DNA from: Bacteroidales bacterium UBA1182
GTDB lineage: Bacteria > Bacteroidota > Bacteroidia > Bacteroidales > Bacteroidaceae
Assembly: GCA_002310015.1 (NCBI GenBank)
Contig: DBYQ01000088.1
Coordinates: forward strand, 1 to 18,269
Reading direction: 5' to 3'
DNA: 18,269 nt
Under the pieces are notes generated by a model. That model had not been told where the DNA came from and did not search any database. It saw only the letters and a list, made by a program, of their open reading frames with translations. Below, one piece after another: positions 5,380 through 12,417 of the stretch (the first letter of the stretch is position 1; the number at the start of each line of letters is the position of its first letter). The translations under genes and the position numbers were made by a program.

Positions 5380-7341
5380 ATGGAGCGTAGCATAGAATAT
5401 CTGCAGTTGCTGGCCAAGAGTTTCCCCTCTATCGCGGCTGCATCGACTGAAATAATAAACCTTGAGGCTATCTTGAACCTGCCTAAGGGAACGGAGCATT
5501 TTGTGACCGATATCCACGGTGAGTACGATGCGTTTGATTACGTGCTGCGCTCTGCATCGGGCGTAATACAGCAGAAGATTGACGCTGTGTTCGGAGATGA
5601 ACTGAGCGTGGACGATAAGCGTACCCTGAGCGCCCTGATCAGTTATCCTGAGGCTAAGCTACGTGCGTTAAAGGCTGAGAATGAGAATCTTGACGAGTGG
5701 TACAAGGTGGCTCTCATGCAGATGATTGCAGTGCTCACCCGCGTATCATCACGCTACACGCGCTCCAAAGTGCGCAAGGCCCTGCCCAAGGATTACGCTT
5801 ACATCATTGAGGAGCTGATGCATGAGACACGCGGCACATTCCTGTCCAAGCATAATTACTTGAAAGCCATTATAGATACTATAGTCTCAACCGGCCGTGC
5901 AAGTCATTTTATCATAGCCATTGCCGATGTCACCCGCGACCTGGTCATCGACCAACTCCATATCATAGGCGATATATATGACCGCGGCCCCGGCGCTCAC
6001 CGCATTATGGATATGCTTTGCAACTATCGCGACTTTGACATTCAGTGGGGCAATCACGATGTAGTCTGGATGGGGGCCGCCAGCGGAAGCGCCGCCTGCG
6101 TGGCCAACGTGATACGCAACAGCCTCAAATATGCCGATATGAGCACGCTTGAGGACGGTTACGGCATCAACCTGCTGCCTCTTGCCACATTTGCAATGGA
6201 GACCTACGCCAATGATAACTGCGCACTCTTCAGGCCCGTCAAGTCAAACCAGACCCCGGCCGATGACATGCCGCAGACCCGTCTTCTGTCACAGATGCAC
6301 AAGGCGATAGCCGTTATACAGTTCAAGATTGAGGCAAAGGTTATTGCGCGTCATCCGGAGTTCAAGATGGATCATCGGCTTTTACTTGACAAGATTGACT
6401 TCAAGAATGGAACCGTTATGTGCAACGGGCAGGAGTACAAACTGCGCGACACCAATCTGCCCACCGTTGACCCCAATGACCCCTATAAGCTCACGCCCGC
6501 TGAGCAGAACGTGATAGACCGCTTGGTGCACAGTTTTACCAACAGCAAGGCCTTGGCGCGCCACATGGAGTGCCTCTTTGCGCACGGTTCGCTCTATCTG
6601 GTTCACAACAACAACCTGCTCTACCACGGCAGCGTACCCTTGAATGAGGACGGCACGTTTGCATCGTTGAAGATTCAAGGCGTTGAATACAAGGGCCGCG
6701 AGCTCTTTGACATGCTTGAAAAGATGGTCCGCACCGCCTATTTCTCAACTGATAATGATGAACTCAAGGAGTACGGCAAGGACCTGTTCTGGTATCTCTG
6801 GTGCGGCCCCGTATCGCCTCCATTTGACAAGAAGAGCATGGCCACGTTTGAGCGTTATTTCATAGCCGATGCCAACACGCACGTTGAAGAAAAAGGAAAC
6901 TACTATCGCCTCAAGAACCGCCGTGACATATGCGAGATGATATTGCAGGAGTTCGGCATAACCGATATGGAGCACGCCCACATCATTAACGGACACATTC
7001 CCGTTAAGGCAGCCAGCGGAGAGAGTCCCATCAAGGCCGATGGCCGTCTGCTGGTCATTGACGGCGGATTCTCAAAGGTTTATCATGAGCAGACCGGAAT
7101 AGCAGGCTACACCCTTATCTACAACTCGCACGGCATGCGCCTGGTGCGCCACCATCCGTTTGAGTCAATCCAACAGTCCATTGCGCAGGGCATGGACGTG
7201 ATAGCCTCCACACAGGTTGTAGAATACACAGATCAACAGATTCTTGTGCGTGATACCGATAAAGGCAAGCGCATCATGGCCCGCGTAGAGGACCTGAAAG
7301 CCCTGCTTCAAGCCTATCGCACCGGCCTCATCCGCAACTAA
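5380..7341 (+). CDS. fbp: Fructose-1,6-bisphosphatase, class III
   Basis: This 653-residue cytoplasmic enzyme hydrolyses fructose 1,6-bisphosphate to fructose 6-phosphate, the committed step of gluconeogenesis. It belongs to the large class III type known from Firmicutes and Bacteroidota, built on a metallophosphatase fold and unrelated to the E. coli class I enzyme. Metal-site motifs appear in order: TDIHGEYDAF (43-52, with D44, H46), GDIYDRGPG (197-205) and GNHDVVW (224-230), followed by HGSLYLVHNN near 405-414 and IINGHIPVKA near 535-544. The length is as expected for the family. The start MERSIEYLQ agrees with family N-termini. It is monocistronic: a divergent toxin-antitoxin operon lies upstream and a convergent pepD downstream, with a large palindrome six bases after the stop codon. 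Confidence 0.96.
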   Translation: MERSIEYLQLLAKSFPSIAAASTEIINLEAILNLPKGTEHFVTDIHGEYDAFDYVLRSASGVIQQKIDAVFGDELSVDDKRTLSALISYPEAKLRALKAENENLDEWYKVALMQMIAVLTRVSSRYTRSKVRKALPKDYAYIIEELMHETRGTFLSKHNYLKAIIDTIVSTGRASHFIIAIADVTRDLVIDQLHIIGDIYDRGPGAHRIMDMLCNYRDFDIQWGNHDVVWMGAASGSAACVANVIRNSLKYADMSTLEDGYGINLLPLATFAMETYANDNCALFRPVKSNQTPADDMPQTRLLSQMHKAIAVIQFKIEAKVIARHPEFKMDHRLLLDKIDFKNGTVMCNGQEYKLRDTNLPTVDPNDPYKLTPAEQNVIDRLVHSFTNSKALARHMECLFAHGSLYLVHNNNLLYHGSVPLNEDGTFASLKIQGVEYKGRELFDMLEKMVRTAYFSTDNDELKEYGKDLFWYLWCGPVSPPFDKKSMATFERYFIADANTHVEEKGNYYRLKNRRDICEMILQEFGITDMEHAHIINGHIPVKAASGESPIKADGRLLVIDGGFSKVYHEQTGIAGYTLIYNSHGMRLVRHHPFESIQQSIAQGMDVIASTQVVEYTDQQILVRDTDKGKRIMARVEDLKALLQAYRTGLIRN

Positions 7342-7346
7342 TGCAC

Positions 7347-7431
7347 AAAAGAGTACCAAAGGGGACAGACCCCAATGGTACCATTTTCGAAAAAAGGTAC
7401 CATTGGAGTCTGTCCCCTTTGGTACTCTTTT
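7347..7431. terminator. 85-nt near-perfect palindrome between convergent fbp and pepD
   Basis: Bases 7347-7382 pair with 7396-7431 over 36 positions with one mismatch (C7371 against A7407), and the 13-base loop can pair further through TTTT and AAAA around CGA. The 5' arm begins with AAAA and the 3' arm ends in a T run (7428-7432), so it can act as an intrinsic terminator in both directions. It fills the whole gap between the two stop codons and touches the pepD stop. Its core GGGGACAGAC, with GGTACC at the inner ends, resembles dispersed REP-like palindromes, so it may be a mobile repeat reused as a terminator. No protein is likely to be encoded here. Confidence 0.9.
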
Positions 7432-8879
7432 TATTTAGGGATGTTGCGGAGGATGGCCAGGAGGTGGTCAAACACCATCGGGACCGTGGCCAGCTCCAGA
7501 CGCTCCGAGGGAGAGTGTACTCCACGCAGTGTGGGGCCGATGGAGATCATATCCAGATCAGGATATGCATCCAGGAACAGACCGCACTCCAAGCCGGCAT
7601 GAATGGCCTTAACCTGAGGATCACGCCCGAACAGTTCCTTGTACGCGCGTACTGCAATATCCAGCAACTCCGATTTCGGGTTAGGTGTCCAGCCGGGATA
7701 GCCGTCACTCTGCTCCACCTTGGCTCCAGCCATGCGGAAACATGCCGCCACGGTAGCCTGCACGGCATATTTGGCTGATTCCACTGAACTTCTCTGGCTT
7801 GCCACCATGGTCACCTTACCCTGTTCTGTGCGGATACGGGCCAGGTTTGAACTGGTCTCAACCAGCCCCGGAACGTCCATACTCATGGCATATACGCCAT
7901 TGAACACGGCAAACACAGAGCGTATTATGTTACGCGCTACAGCAGGCTCAATGCATTCAGCCACGGCATCGGTAGATTCCATGAAGAATTTGGCCTCACG
8001 CTCAGTAACGTGGTATTCATCCTGTACTTCCGATGCAAACACGTTGAATTCAACCCTAATCTTCTCGCGGTCAGCAAAAGGAACGGCAATCACAGCCGTA
8101 GCATCACGAGGAATGGCATTGTGCAGATTTCCGCCGCTTATTGAGCAGAGACGCATATCGTACTTATCCTGAGCAGCATTAAGGAAACGCGCCAAGATCT
8201 TGTTGGCATTGGCAAAACCTTTCTCAATGTCATCACCTGAATGACCGCCATGGAACTTATCCACACCCACGCGCATGAACAGATATCCTGCAGGCACAGG
8301 CTCGCTCTTATACTCAAACTCTATCATGGAGTTCATTCCACCGGCACAACCTATATATATCTGACCCTCATCCTCCGAGTCCAGATTGATGAGCTTCTTG
8401 CCGTTCATCATACCAGGCTTAAGGCATGTAGCACCTGTCAGGCCAGTCTCCTCAGATACGGTAAACAGGCACTCCACCGGTCCGTGCTCAATCTCCTTAC
8501 TGTCCAAGATTGCCAACGCCATAGCTATACCCATACCGTCATCGGCCCCAAGGGTAGTACCGCGTGCCTTGAGCCAGCCGTCCTCAACGTATGTCTCAAT
8601 AGGCTGGGTCATGAAATCGTGGTCAAGAGTGGCATCCTTCTCACATACCATATCCTGATGCGCCTGCAGGATTACGGTCTGCCTACCCTCAAAACCGGGA
8701 GCGGCGGGTTTGGAAATCAGGACATTCCCCACCTCATCCTTCCGTGCCGCAAGCCCGCGTGCAGCAGCAAATGACATCAGATACTCACCCATTTTCTCCT
8801 CACTTCCGGAGGGACGCGGAATGCGGCATATCTCCAGGAAGAAATCCATCACCCTTTTAGACCAGTCTGTCTTTTCCAT
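7431..8879 (-). CDS. pepD: Aminoacyl-histidine dipeptidase (M20C family)
   Basis: This 482-residue zinc peptidase of the M20C family (PepD, also called Xaa-His dipeptidase or carnosinase-type) cleaves dipeptides, often with C-terminal histidine, in the cytoplasm; no signal peptide is present. Metal and catalytic residues are visible: QAHQDMVCEKD (H74 ligand, D76 catalytic), GADDGMGIAMA (111-121, bridging aspartate), SEETGLTGA (142-150, catalytic base and ligand glutamates), LDSEDEG with the next acidic ligand, and HAGLECGLF (H427 ligand). The segment GPTLRGVHSPSE (H455) is typical of the family. Length and full motif set argue for an intact enzyme. It has its own promoter in the 88-base divergent region shared with the small membrane-protein gene, and ends at the large palindrome. 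Confidence 0.95.
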   Translation of the reverse strand: MEKTDWSKRVMDFFLEICRIPRPSGSEEKMGEYLMSFAAARGLAARKDEVGNVLISKPAAPGFEGRQTVILQAHQDMVCEKDATLDHDFMTQPIETYVEDGWLKARGTTLGADDGMGIAMALAILDSKEIEHGPVECLFTVSEETGLTGATCLKPGMMNGKKLINLDSEDEGQIYIGCAGGMNSMIEFEYKSEPVPAGYLFMRVGVDKFHGGHSGDDIEKGFANANKILARFLNAAQDKYDMRLCSISGGNLHNAIPRDATAVIAVPFADREKIRVEFNVFASEVQDEYHVTEREAKFFMESTDAVAECIEPAVARNIIRSVFAVFNGVYAMSMDVPGLVETSSNLARIRTEQGKVTMVASQRSSVESAKYAVQATVAACFRMAGAKVEQSDGYPGWTPNPKSELLDIAVRAYKELFGRDPQVKAIHAGLECGLFLDAYPDLDMISIGPTLRGVHSPSERLELATVPMVFDHLLAILRNIPK

Positions 8880-8910
8880 ATCGTATTTTCAGTTGAATTC
8901 TTAACAACTC

Positions 8911-8941
8911 CAAAAATACAGCATTCTTTGAATTATTTCAA
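8911..8941 (-). promoter_or_regulatory. Promoter of pepD
   Basis: On the minus strand TTG (8939-8941) is followed after exactly 20 bases by TATTTTTG (8911-8918), a full match to TAnnTTTG. The ATG is 31 bases downstream. The element is interleaved with the divergent promoter on the plus strand. Confidence 0.75.
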
Positions 8942-8959
8942 CTAAAATCCCTAACTTCG
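8927..8959 (+). promoter_or_regulatory. Promoter of the small membrane protein / OmpH-like operon
   Basis: TTTG (8927-8930) is followed after 21 bases by TAACTTCG (8952-8959), one base off TAnnTTTG. The ATG at 8968 lies 8 bases after the -7 element, so the mRNA would be leaderless or nearly so. It occupies the same DNA as the pepD promoter in the opposite direction. Confidence 0.6.
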
Positions 8960-8967
8960 CGCCGCGT

Positions 8968-9180
8968 ATGTGGAAAACGTTTCTGACAGTTACAATTCTG
9001 CTTCTTATTGCAGTAATACTGCTATCAGTCAGTATCCTGATAAAGAAGAACGGTAAGTTCCCCAACATACACGTAGGGAGCAACCCAGCAATGAGAAAAC
9101 GTCACATCGGATGCGTTGAGTCACAAGACAAGCAGGCACAGAAGAGCAATCCTATGGCCGTAAGTGAAAAGAGTAAATAA
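8968..9180 (+). CDS. Small single-pass membrane protein of unknown function
   Basis: This 70-residue protein has one membrane helix (about residues 4-25, FLTVTILLLIAVILLSVSIL) followed by a basic segment (KKNGK) and a hydrophilic tail. By the positive-inside rule the lysine-rich tail should be cytoplasmic. The tail contains FPNIHVGSNPAMRKRHIGC and a VESQD stretch, which look like a conserved block and remind me of small proteins seen in other Bacteroidota, but I cannot attach a function. A single cysteine (C49) is present. It lies 11 bases before the OmpH-like gene and probably shares its transcript, hinting at an envelope role. Confidence 0.75.
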   Translation: MWKTFLTVTILLLIAVILLSVSILIKKNGKFPNIHVGSNPAMRKRHIGCVESQDKQAQKSNPMAVSEKSK

Positions 9181-9191
9181 AAAACAACTAT

Positions 9192-9782
9192 ATGAATATC
9201 AAGTCCGTTTCAACAATTGTTCTGTCTGCAATCACCGTATTTGCTTTCAACCAGTGCAAACAGCAGGCAGAAACCACCAATGTAGTTCCGCAGGAGCAAG
9301 CCCCTGTAGCTGTATCCGGTCTTAAGATTGCCTTCGTTGATATTGATTCACTTTTAGCAAACTACGCTTTCTATCAGGATCTTACTGAAGAGCTTATCCG
9401 CAAGCAGGAGAACTTCCGTCTCAGCCTGGCAGAAGATGAGAAGAGCCTCCAGAAAGACATTGATGATTTCAACAATAAGGTCAGAAACAATGTCTATTCA
9501 TCAGCAGAACGCGTACAGCAGGAGCAGAACAGACTTGAAAGAAAGAGACAGGCTTATATTGAAAAAGGTAACAAATACGCAGCTGAGCTTGAAGACCAGA
9601 ATAACGCCAATTCACAGAAGGTTGGTGAGGCCATTGACAAGTTCGTCAAGGAGTACAACAAGAAGCATGGTTACAACCTTATCATAACACGTTCAAGCAT
9701 TCTGTATGCTGATGATGTAATGAACATTACCGCCCAGATTCTTGACGGTCTTAACGCCGAGTACAACTCTCCGAATGAATAA
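9192..9782 (+). CDS. OmpH/Skp-family periplasmic protein, predicted lipoprotein
   Basis: The 196-residue product has an OmpH/Skp-like layout: a short strand (LKIAFVDIDSLLANY, about 44-58), a long charged coiled coil (about 65-150, rich in K, E, Q and R), then a closing segment (YNLIITRSSILYADDVMNIT). Skp-type proteins are trimeric chaperones that hold outer-membrane proteins in the periplasm. The N-terminus has a signal ending AFNQC, so C22 may be lipidated and the protein tethered to a membrane; classic Skp is soluble, and the lipobox is imperfect (asparagine at -2, glutamine at -1), so this is uncertain. It is the second gene of a short operon with the small membrane protein and is followed by a strong terminator. 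Bacteroidota often carry several OmpH paralogues, so the chaperone role is inferred from the family. Confidence 0.85.
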   Translation: MNIKSVSTIVLSAITVFAFNQCKQQAETTNVVPQEQAPVAVSGLKIAFVDIDSLLANYAFYQDLTEELIRKQENFRLSLAEDEKSLQKDIDDFNNKVRNNVYSSAERVQQEQNRLERKRQAYIEKGNKYAAELEDQNNANSQKVGEAIDKFVKEYNKKHGYNLIITRSSILYADDVMNITAQILDGLNAEYNSPNE

Positions 9783-9803
9783 ACATACCCTAGTATAATC
9801 AGG

Positions 9804-9832
9804 AAAGGTCATCATTTTTGGTGACCTTTTTT
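9804..9832 (+). terminator. Intrinsic terminator after the OmpH-like gene
   Basis: AAAGGTCATC (9804-9813) pairs with GGTGACCTTT (9820-9829), ten pairs including one G-U, around the loop ATTTTT, followed by more T residues. It lies 21 bases after the stop codon. Its T run also supplies the TTG (9831-9833) of the next gene's promoter. Confidence 0.88.
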
Positions 9833-9861
9833 GTTTCTACCCTTAGCATGCATTATCTTTA
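9831..9861 (+). promoter_or_regulatory. Candidate promoter of the CE15 esterase gene
   Basis: TTG (9831-9833) is followed after 20 bases by TATCTTTA (9854-9861), one base off TAnnTTTG. The ATG lies 22 bases further on. The -33 element is part of the preceding terminator's T tract. Confidence 0.5.
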
Positions 9862-9883
9862 TACCCCAAAATAATTACACACT

Positions 9884-11245
9884 ATGAAAGTCATTAAGTT
9901 TGTTCTTGGAGTAACCCTTATGATGTGCATTCCTCTCTCTGCGAATGCCCAGTTTATGATGTTTGGAGGCGGTAACCGCGCCAGTCAGGACAGTCTGCGT
10001 AAGATTGCGGCGGCCGATTATGCCGATATGCTGGCAAAAGTAGGTGTTGACCAGCCCCGTGAAGGCCGCCAGCCCAACAGCCAGGATGAGAGCAAACACC
10101 CCAACTATGACGAACTCATAGCCAACCCCTACCCCTTCTACCCCGATCCATTGGTAACCGAGAGTGGCAAGAAGGTCAAGAATGCCAAGATGTGGACCAA
10201 GGTGCGTCGCCCGGAGATTGTAAAACTCTTTGAAGACAATGTCTATGGCCGCATTCCTGATAACGTCCCAGGTGTAAAATGGGAGGTAACCAGTGAGGAG
10301 AAAAAGGATTTTGCCGGAACGCCCGTAGTAGTACGCATGCTCAAAGGTGTGGTCGATAACTCCAGTTATCCCGCAATCACCGTTGAGATACAGGCCAATG
10401 TGGTTTATCCTGAGGGCAAGCAGAACCTGCCTGTAATCATAGAGTTCGGATTCGGAGGCGGTGATCCCACCCGTGTCCGCGCCGGCAGCACATCATGGCA
10501 GCAGATGGTGATAGAGCGCGGTTGGGCCGCTGCCACCATCAACCCATCATCCATCCAGGCCGATGCAGGCTCAGGACTTACCAACGGTATCATAGGACTC
10601 TGCAACAAGGGTGAGTTCCGCCAGCCCACAGACTGGGGTTCACTCCGCGCATGGGGATGGGGCCTTTCACGCCTGATAGACTACTTTGAGACTGACAAGA
10701 CTTTCGATGCCACCAAGTGCGCCATTGAGGGCGTATCACGCTACGGCAAGGCATCACTCGTGGCTATGGCTTTTGAGGAGCGCATCGCCGCAGGATTCAT
10801 TGCATCATCAGGTAAGGCCGGCGCCGCAGGATGGCGCAGAGACTGTGGCGAGAGCATCGGAAACATAGTTTCAAATGAGGAGTACCACTGGGTATGCGGT
10901 AACCTTATCAAATACGGCACAGACCCGCTTACTGAGAATGACCTGCCCGTTGACCAGCATGAACTCATTGCCCTCTGCGCCCCGCGCGCATGCTTCATCT
11001 CCACAGGCAGCTGGAACGGTGACAAGTGGCAGGATGTGGTTGGCTCGTTCATATCGGCCTCAAAGGCATCACCTGTATATGAACTGTTTGGCTACAAGGG
11101 TGTAGGCACTGACCTGTTCCCCGGCATGGACAACGGCCTGATGGATGGCCGCCTCACCTATCGCCAGCACCACGGCGGACATGAAGCCGGCCCCAACTGG
11201 CCCTTCTTCCTGGACTTCTTTGAGCGTGAAGTCGTAAATAAATAA
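9884..11245 (+). CDS. Secreted glucuronoyl esterase-like protein (CE15 family)
   Basis: This 453-residue alpha/beta hydrolase has a signal peptide (cleavage near ANA, residues 20-22) and acts in the periplasm or outside. CE15 enzymes cleave the ester between lignin alcohols and 4-O-methyl-glucuronic acid on xylan. The family signature GVSRYGK (283-289) gives nucleophile S285. Other CE15-like blocks are WGSLRAWGWGLSR (251-263), GWRRDCGES (316-324), YHW (334-336), VDQHELIALCAPR (356-368) and a C-terminal HHGGHEAGPNWP, where H433 (or H430) is the likely catalytic histidine. The canonical acidic residue about 23 positions after the serine is not obvious: the site reads ASSG. D357 may serve instead, as proposed for some bacterial members. 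The gene stands alone with its own promoter. An acetyl xylan esterase label is less likely because of the GVSRYGK and WGW pattern. Confidence 0.85.
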   Translation: MKVIKFVLGVTLMMCIPLSANAQFMMFGGGNRASQDSLRKIAAADYADMLAKVGVDQPREGRQPNSQDESKHPNYDELIANPYPFYPDPLVTESGKKVKNAKMWTKVRRPEIVKLFEDNVYGRIPDNVPGVKWEVTSEEKKDFAGTPVVVRMLKGVVDNSSYPAITVEIQANVVYPEGKQNLPVIIEFGFGGGDPTRVRAGSTSWQQMVIERGWAAATINPSSIQADAGSGLTNGIIGLCNKGEFRQPTDWGSLRAWGWGLSRLIDYFETDKTFDATKCAIEGVSRYGKASLVAMAFEERIAAGFIASSGKAGAAGWRRDCGESIGNIVSNEEYHWVCGNLIKYGTDPLTENDLPVDQHELIALCAPRACFISTGSWNGDKWQDVVGSFISASKASPVYELFGYKGVGTDLFPGMDNGLMDGRLTYRQHHGGHEAGPNWPFFLDFFEREVVNK

Positions 11246-11328
11246 TTGAAAATTCTTTTAGTCGCTACGCTTTGTAAAAGCGTCCCTTCGGGCCGAGCGG
11301 AGAATTGAAAATTGAGAATTGAAAATTT
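11244..11328 (+). repeat. AATTGAAA-type repeats with two small hairpins downstream of the CE15 gene
   Basis: AATTGAAAATT starts inside the stop codon (11244-11254), and a longer run of the same heptads lies at 11302-11328. Between them are ACGCTTT (11267-11273) pairing with AAAGCGT (11277-11283) and a CCC-TTC-GGG mini-hairpin (11284-11292) that can form a stable UUCG tetraloop. The rest of the 151-base gap to the next gene (11329-11396) shows no clear promoter or coding sequence. Confidence 0.75.
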
Positions 11329-11396
11329 AATCCTGAATTAACATTTCACGTTTTTGTGCATCTTAATAATAGAACAACCACTTAAACACAACAACT

Positions 11397-12191
11397 ATGA
11401 AACGGATTACAATGATGATTTGCATAGCAGTTGCAGTCCTTCTGCTTAGCACAGAGAGTATTCAGGCACAGTCCAGAGTAGTCAGGAAAGCACGCACAGA
11501 ACGCAGGGATGAACGTCAGGCACGCAGAGAGGAGCCGCGTCGTCCGCAACGCGAACCTGTCATAGCTCCCGCGCCCCGCCCCGTTCCGGTCAAGGTGGTT
11601 GACAACGAGGTGATCAGGGCCTTTGAACACGAGCGTTTTGATTCAGACCGTCTCAAGATGGCCGATATGGTATTCAGCACCGGCGGACTCATGACCGTTG
11701 CACAGATAACACGCATATCGGAGAACTTTTCTTTTGATGACGGCCGAGTAAAATTCCTCAAGAAGGCATACATGAATTGCATAGACTGCCACAACTTCTA
11801 TCGCGTACTGCCCACGCTTCAATTCAGCTCAAGCCGTGACAAGATAATGAAGTTTGTAATAGAAGATGAAGAGATCAGGCACCGCGAAGGAGAGCCTTAC
11901 GGCAAGATCAGTACTTCCGATATGAACGCCATAGTCAAGGCACTCAAGAATGAGACCTTTGATTCTTCACGTGAAAAACTGGCCGATATGATAGTAGCCG
12001 GAAACCTGCTTACATCACGTCAGATAGCCGATATGGCCAAGACATTCCAGTTTGACTCAAACCGCTATGACTTCCTGCTCTACGCATACCGCAACTGTGT
12101 TGACCCGCAGAACTACGTCATTGCAGCCAATACGCTTCAGTTCAACAGTAACCGCAGTGAGCTTATGCGAAAGATCTCTCGACGACCATAA
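11397..12191 (+). CDS. Secreted protein with two DUF4476 domains
   Basis: This 264-residue protein begins with a signal peptide (cleavage near IQA, 22-24), then an arginine-, glutamate- and proline-rich linker (about 27-65), then two copies of the DUF4476 helical domain (about 70-154 and 173-262). Each copy shows the pattern F(D/E)S.(R/K)L..A, a mid-helix LT..QI segment, F.FD..R..FL..AY, and a closing TLQF(S/N)S.R. The second copy contains the typical VDPQNY; in the first this place reads IDCHNF. DUF4476 is widespread in Bacteroidota, and its function is unknown. The basic linker might bind nucleic acid, acidic polymer or the cell wall, which is speculation. The stop codon is directly followed by the AATTGAAA repeat. 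Confidence 0.85.
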   Translation: MKRITMMICIAVAVLLLSTESIQAQSRVVRKARTERRDERQARREEPRRPQREPVIAPAPRPVPVKVVDNEVIRAFEHERFDSDRLKMADMVFSTGGLMTVAQITRISENFSFDDGRVKFLKKAYMNCIDCHNFYRVLPTLQFSSSRDKIMKFVIEDEEIRHREGEPYGKISTSDMNAIVKALKNETFDSSREKLADMIVAGNLLTSRQIADMAKTFQFDSNRYDFLLYAYRNCVDPQNYVIAANTLQFNSNRSELMRKISRRP

Positions 12192-12225
12192 AGAATTGAG
12201 AATTGAAAATTGAAAATTGAAAATT
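12191..12225 (+). repeat. AATTGAAA-type repeat, left arm of a 35-bp perfect inverted pair
   Basis: The 35 bases begin at the last base of the DUF4476-gene stop codon and consist of heptads alternating AATTGAG and AATTGAA. They are the exact reverse complement of 12383-12417. Between the arms lie a terminator hairpin (12317-12352) and about 90 bases (12226-12316) without a recognisable gene. Confidence 0.9.
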
Positions 12226-12316
12226 GAAAAATTTTGGAGCAGTGAGAGGAGAGACTGAGCTCGCTTAGGCTATCCCGAATCGCGACAAAAATCATGGAAC
12301 GAAGTGACATAATTAT

Positions 12317-12352
12317 AAAAGGCGTTCGAAAAATTTTTTCGAGCGCCTTTTT
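12317..12352. terminator. Bidirectional terminator between the DUF4476 and TlpA-type genes
   Basis: AAAAGGCG-T-TCGAAAAA (12317-12333) folds on the T-rich 3' half with matching CGAGCGCCTTTT (to 12351), including one G-U pair. A-rich and T-rich flanks on both sides allow termination of both converging transcripts. Confidence 0.85.
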
Positions 12353-12382
12353 ATTATTAAGGAAATTAACGCAGGTGCGTGT

Positions 12383-12417
12383 AATTTTCAATTTTCAATT
12401 TTCAATTCTCAATTCTT
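12383..12417 (-). repeat. AATTGAAA-type repeat, right arm of the 35-bp perfect inverted pair
   Basis: This is the reverse complement of 12191-12225 without a mismatch. Read on the minus strand it supplies the last codons and the TGA stop (12409-12411) of the TlpA-type gene and then continues as 3' DNA, so both convergent genes end in the same element in the same relative orientation. Confidence 0.9.

Noticed and set aside
7341..7778. Open plus-strand frame of about 145 codons starting in the palindrome.
   Set aside because: It runs antisense through pepD, whose motifs are all intact, and has no domain or promoter of its own.
11778..11792. CIDCH in the DUF4476 protein looks like a haem c binding motif (CXXCH).
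   Set aside because: It falls exactly where the second domain copy has VDPQ, within a conserved helix of the family, and the rest of the protein shows no cytochrome features. Coincidence is more likely.
12191..12417. AATTGAAA arrays as a possible CRISPR array.
   Set aside because: The units are short, contiguous heptads with no spacers, and no cas gene is present.
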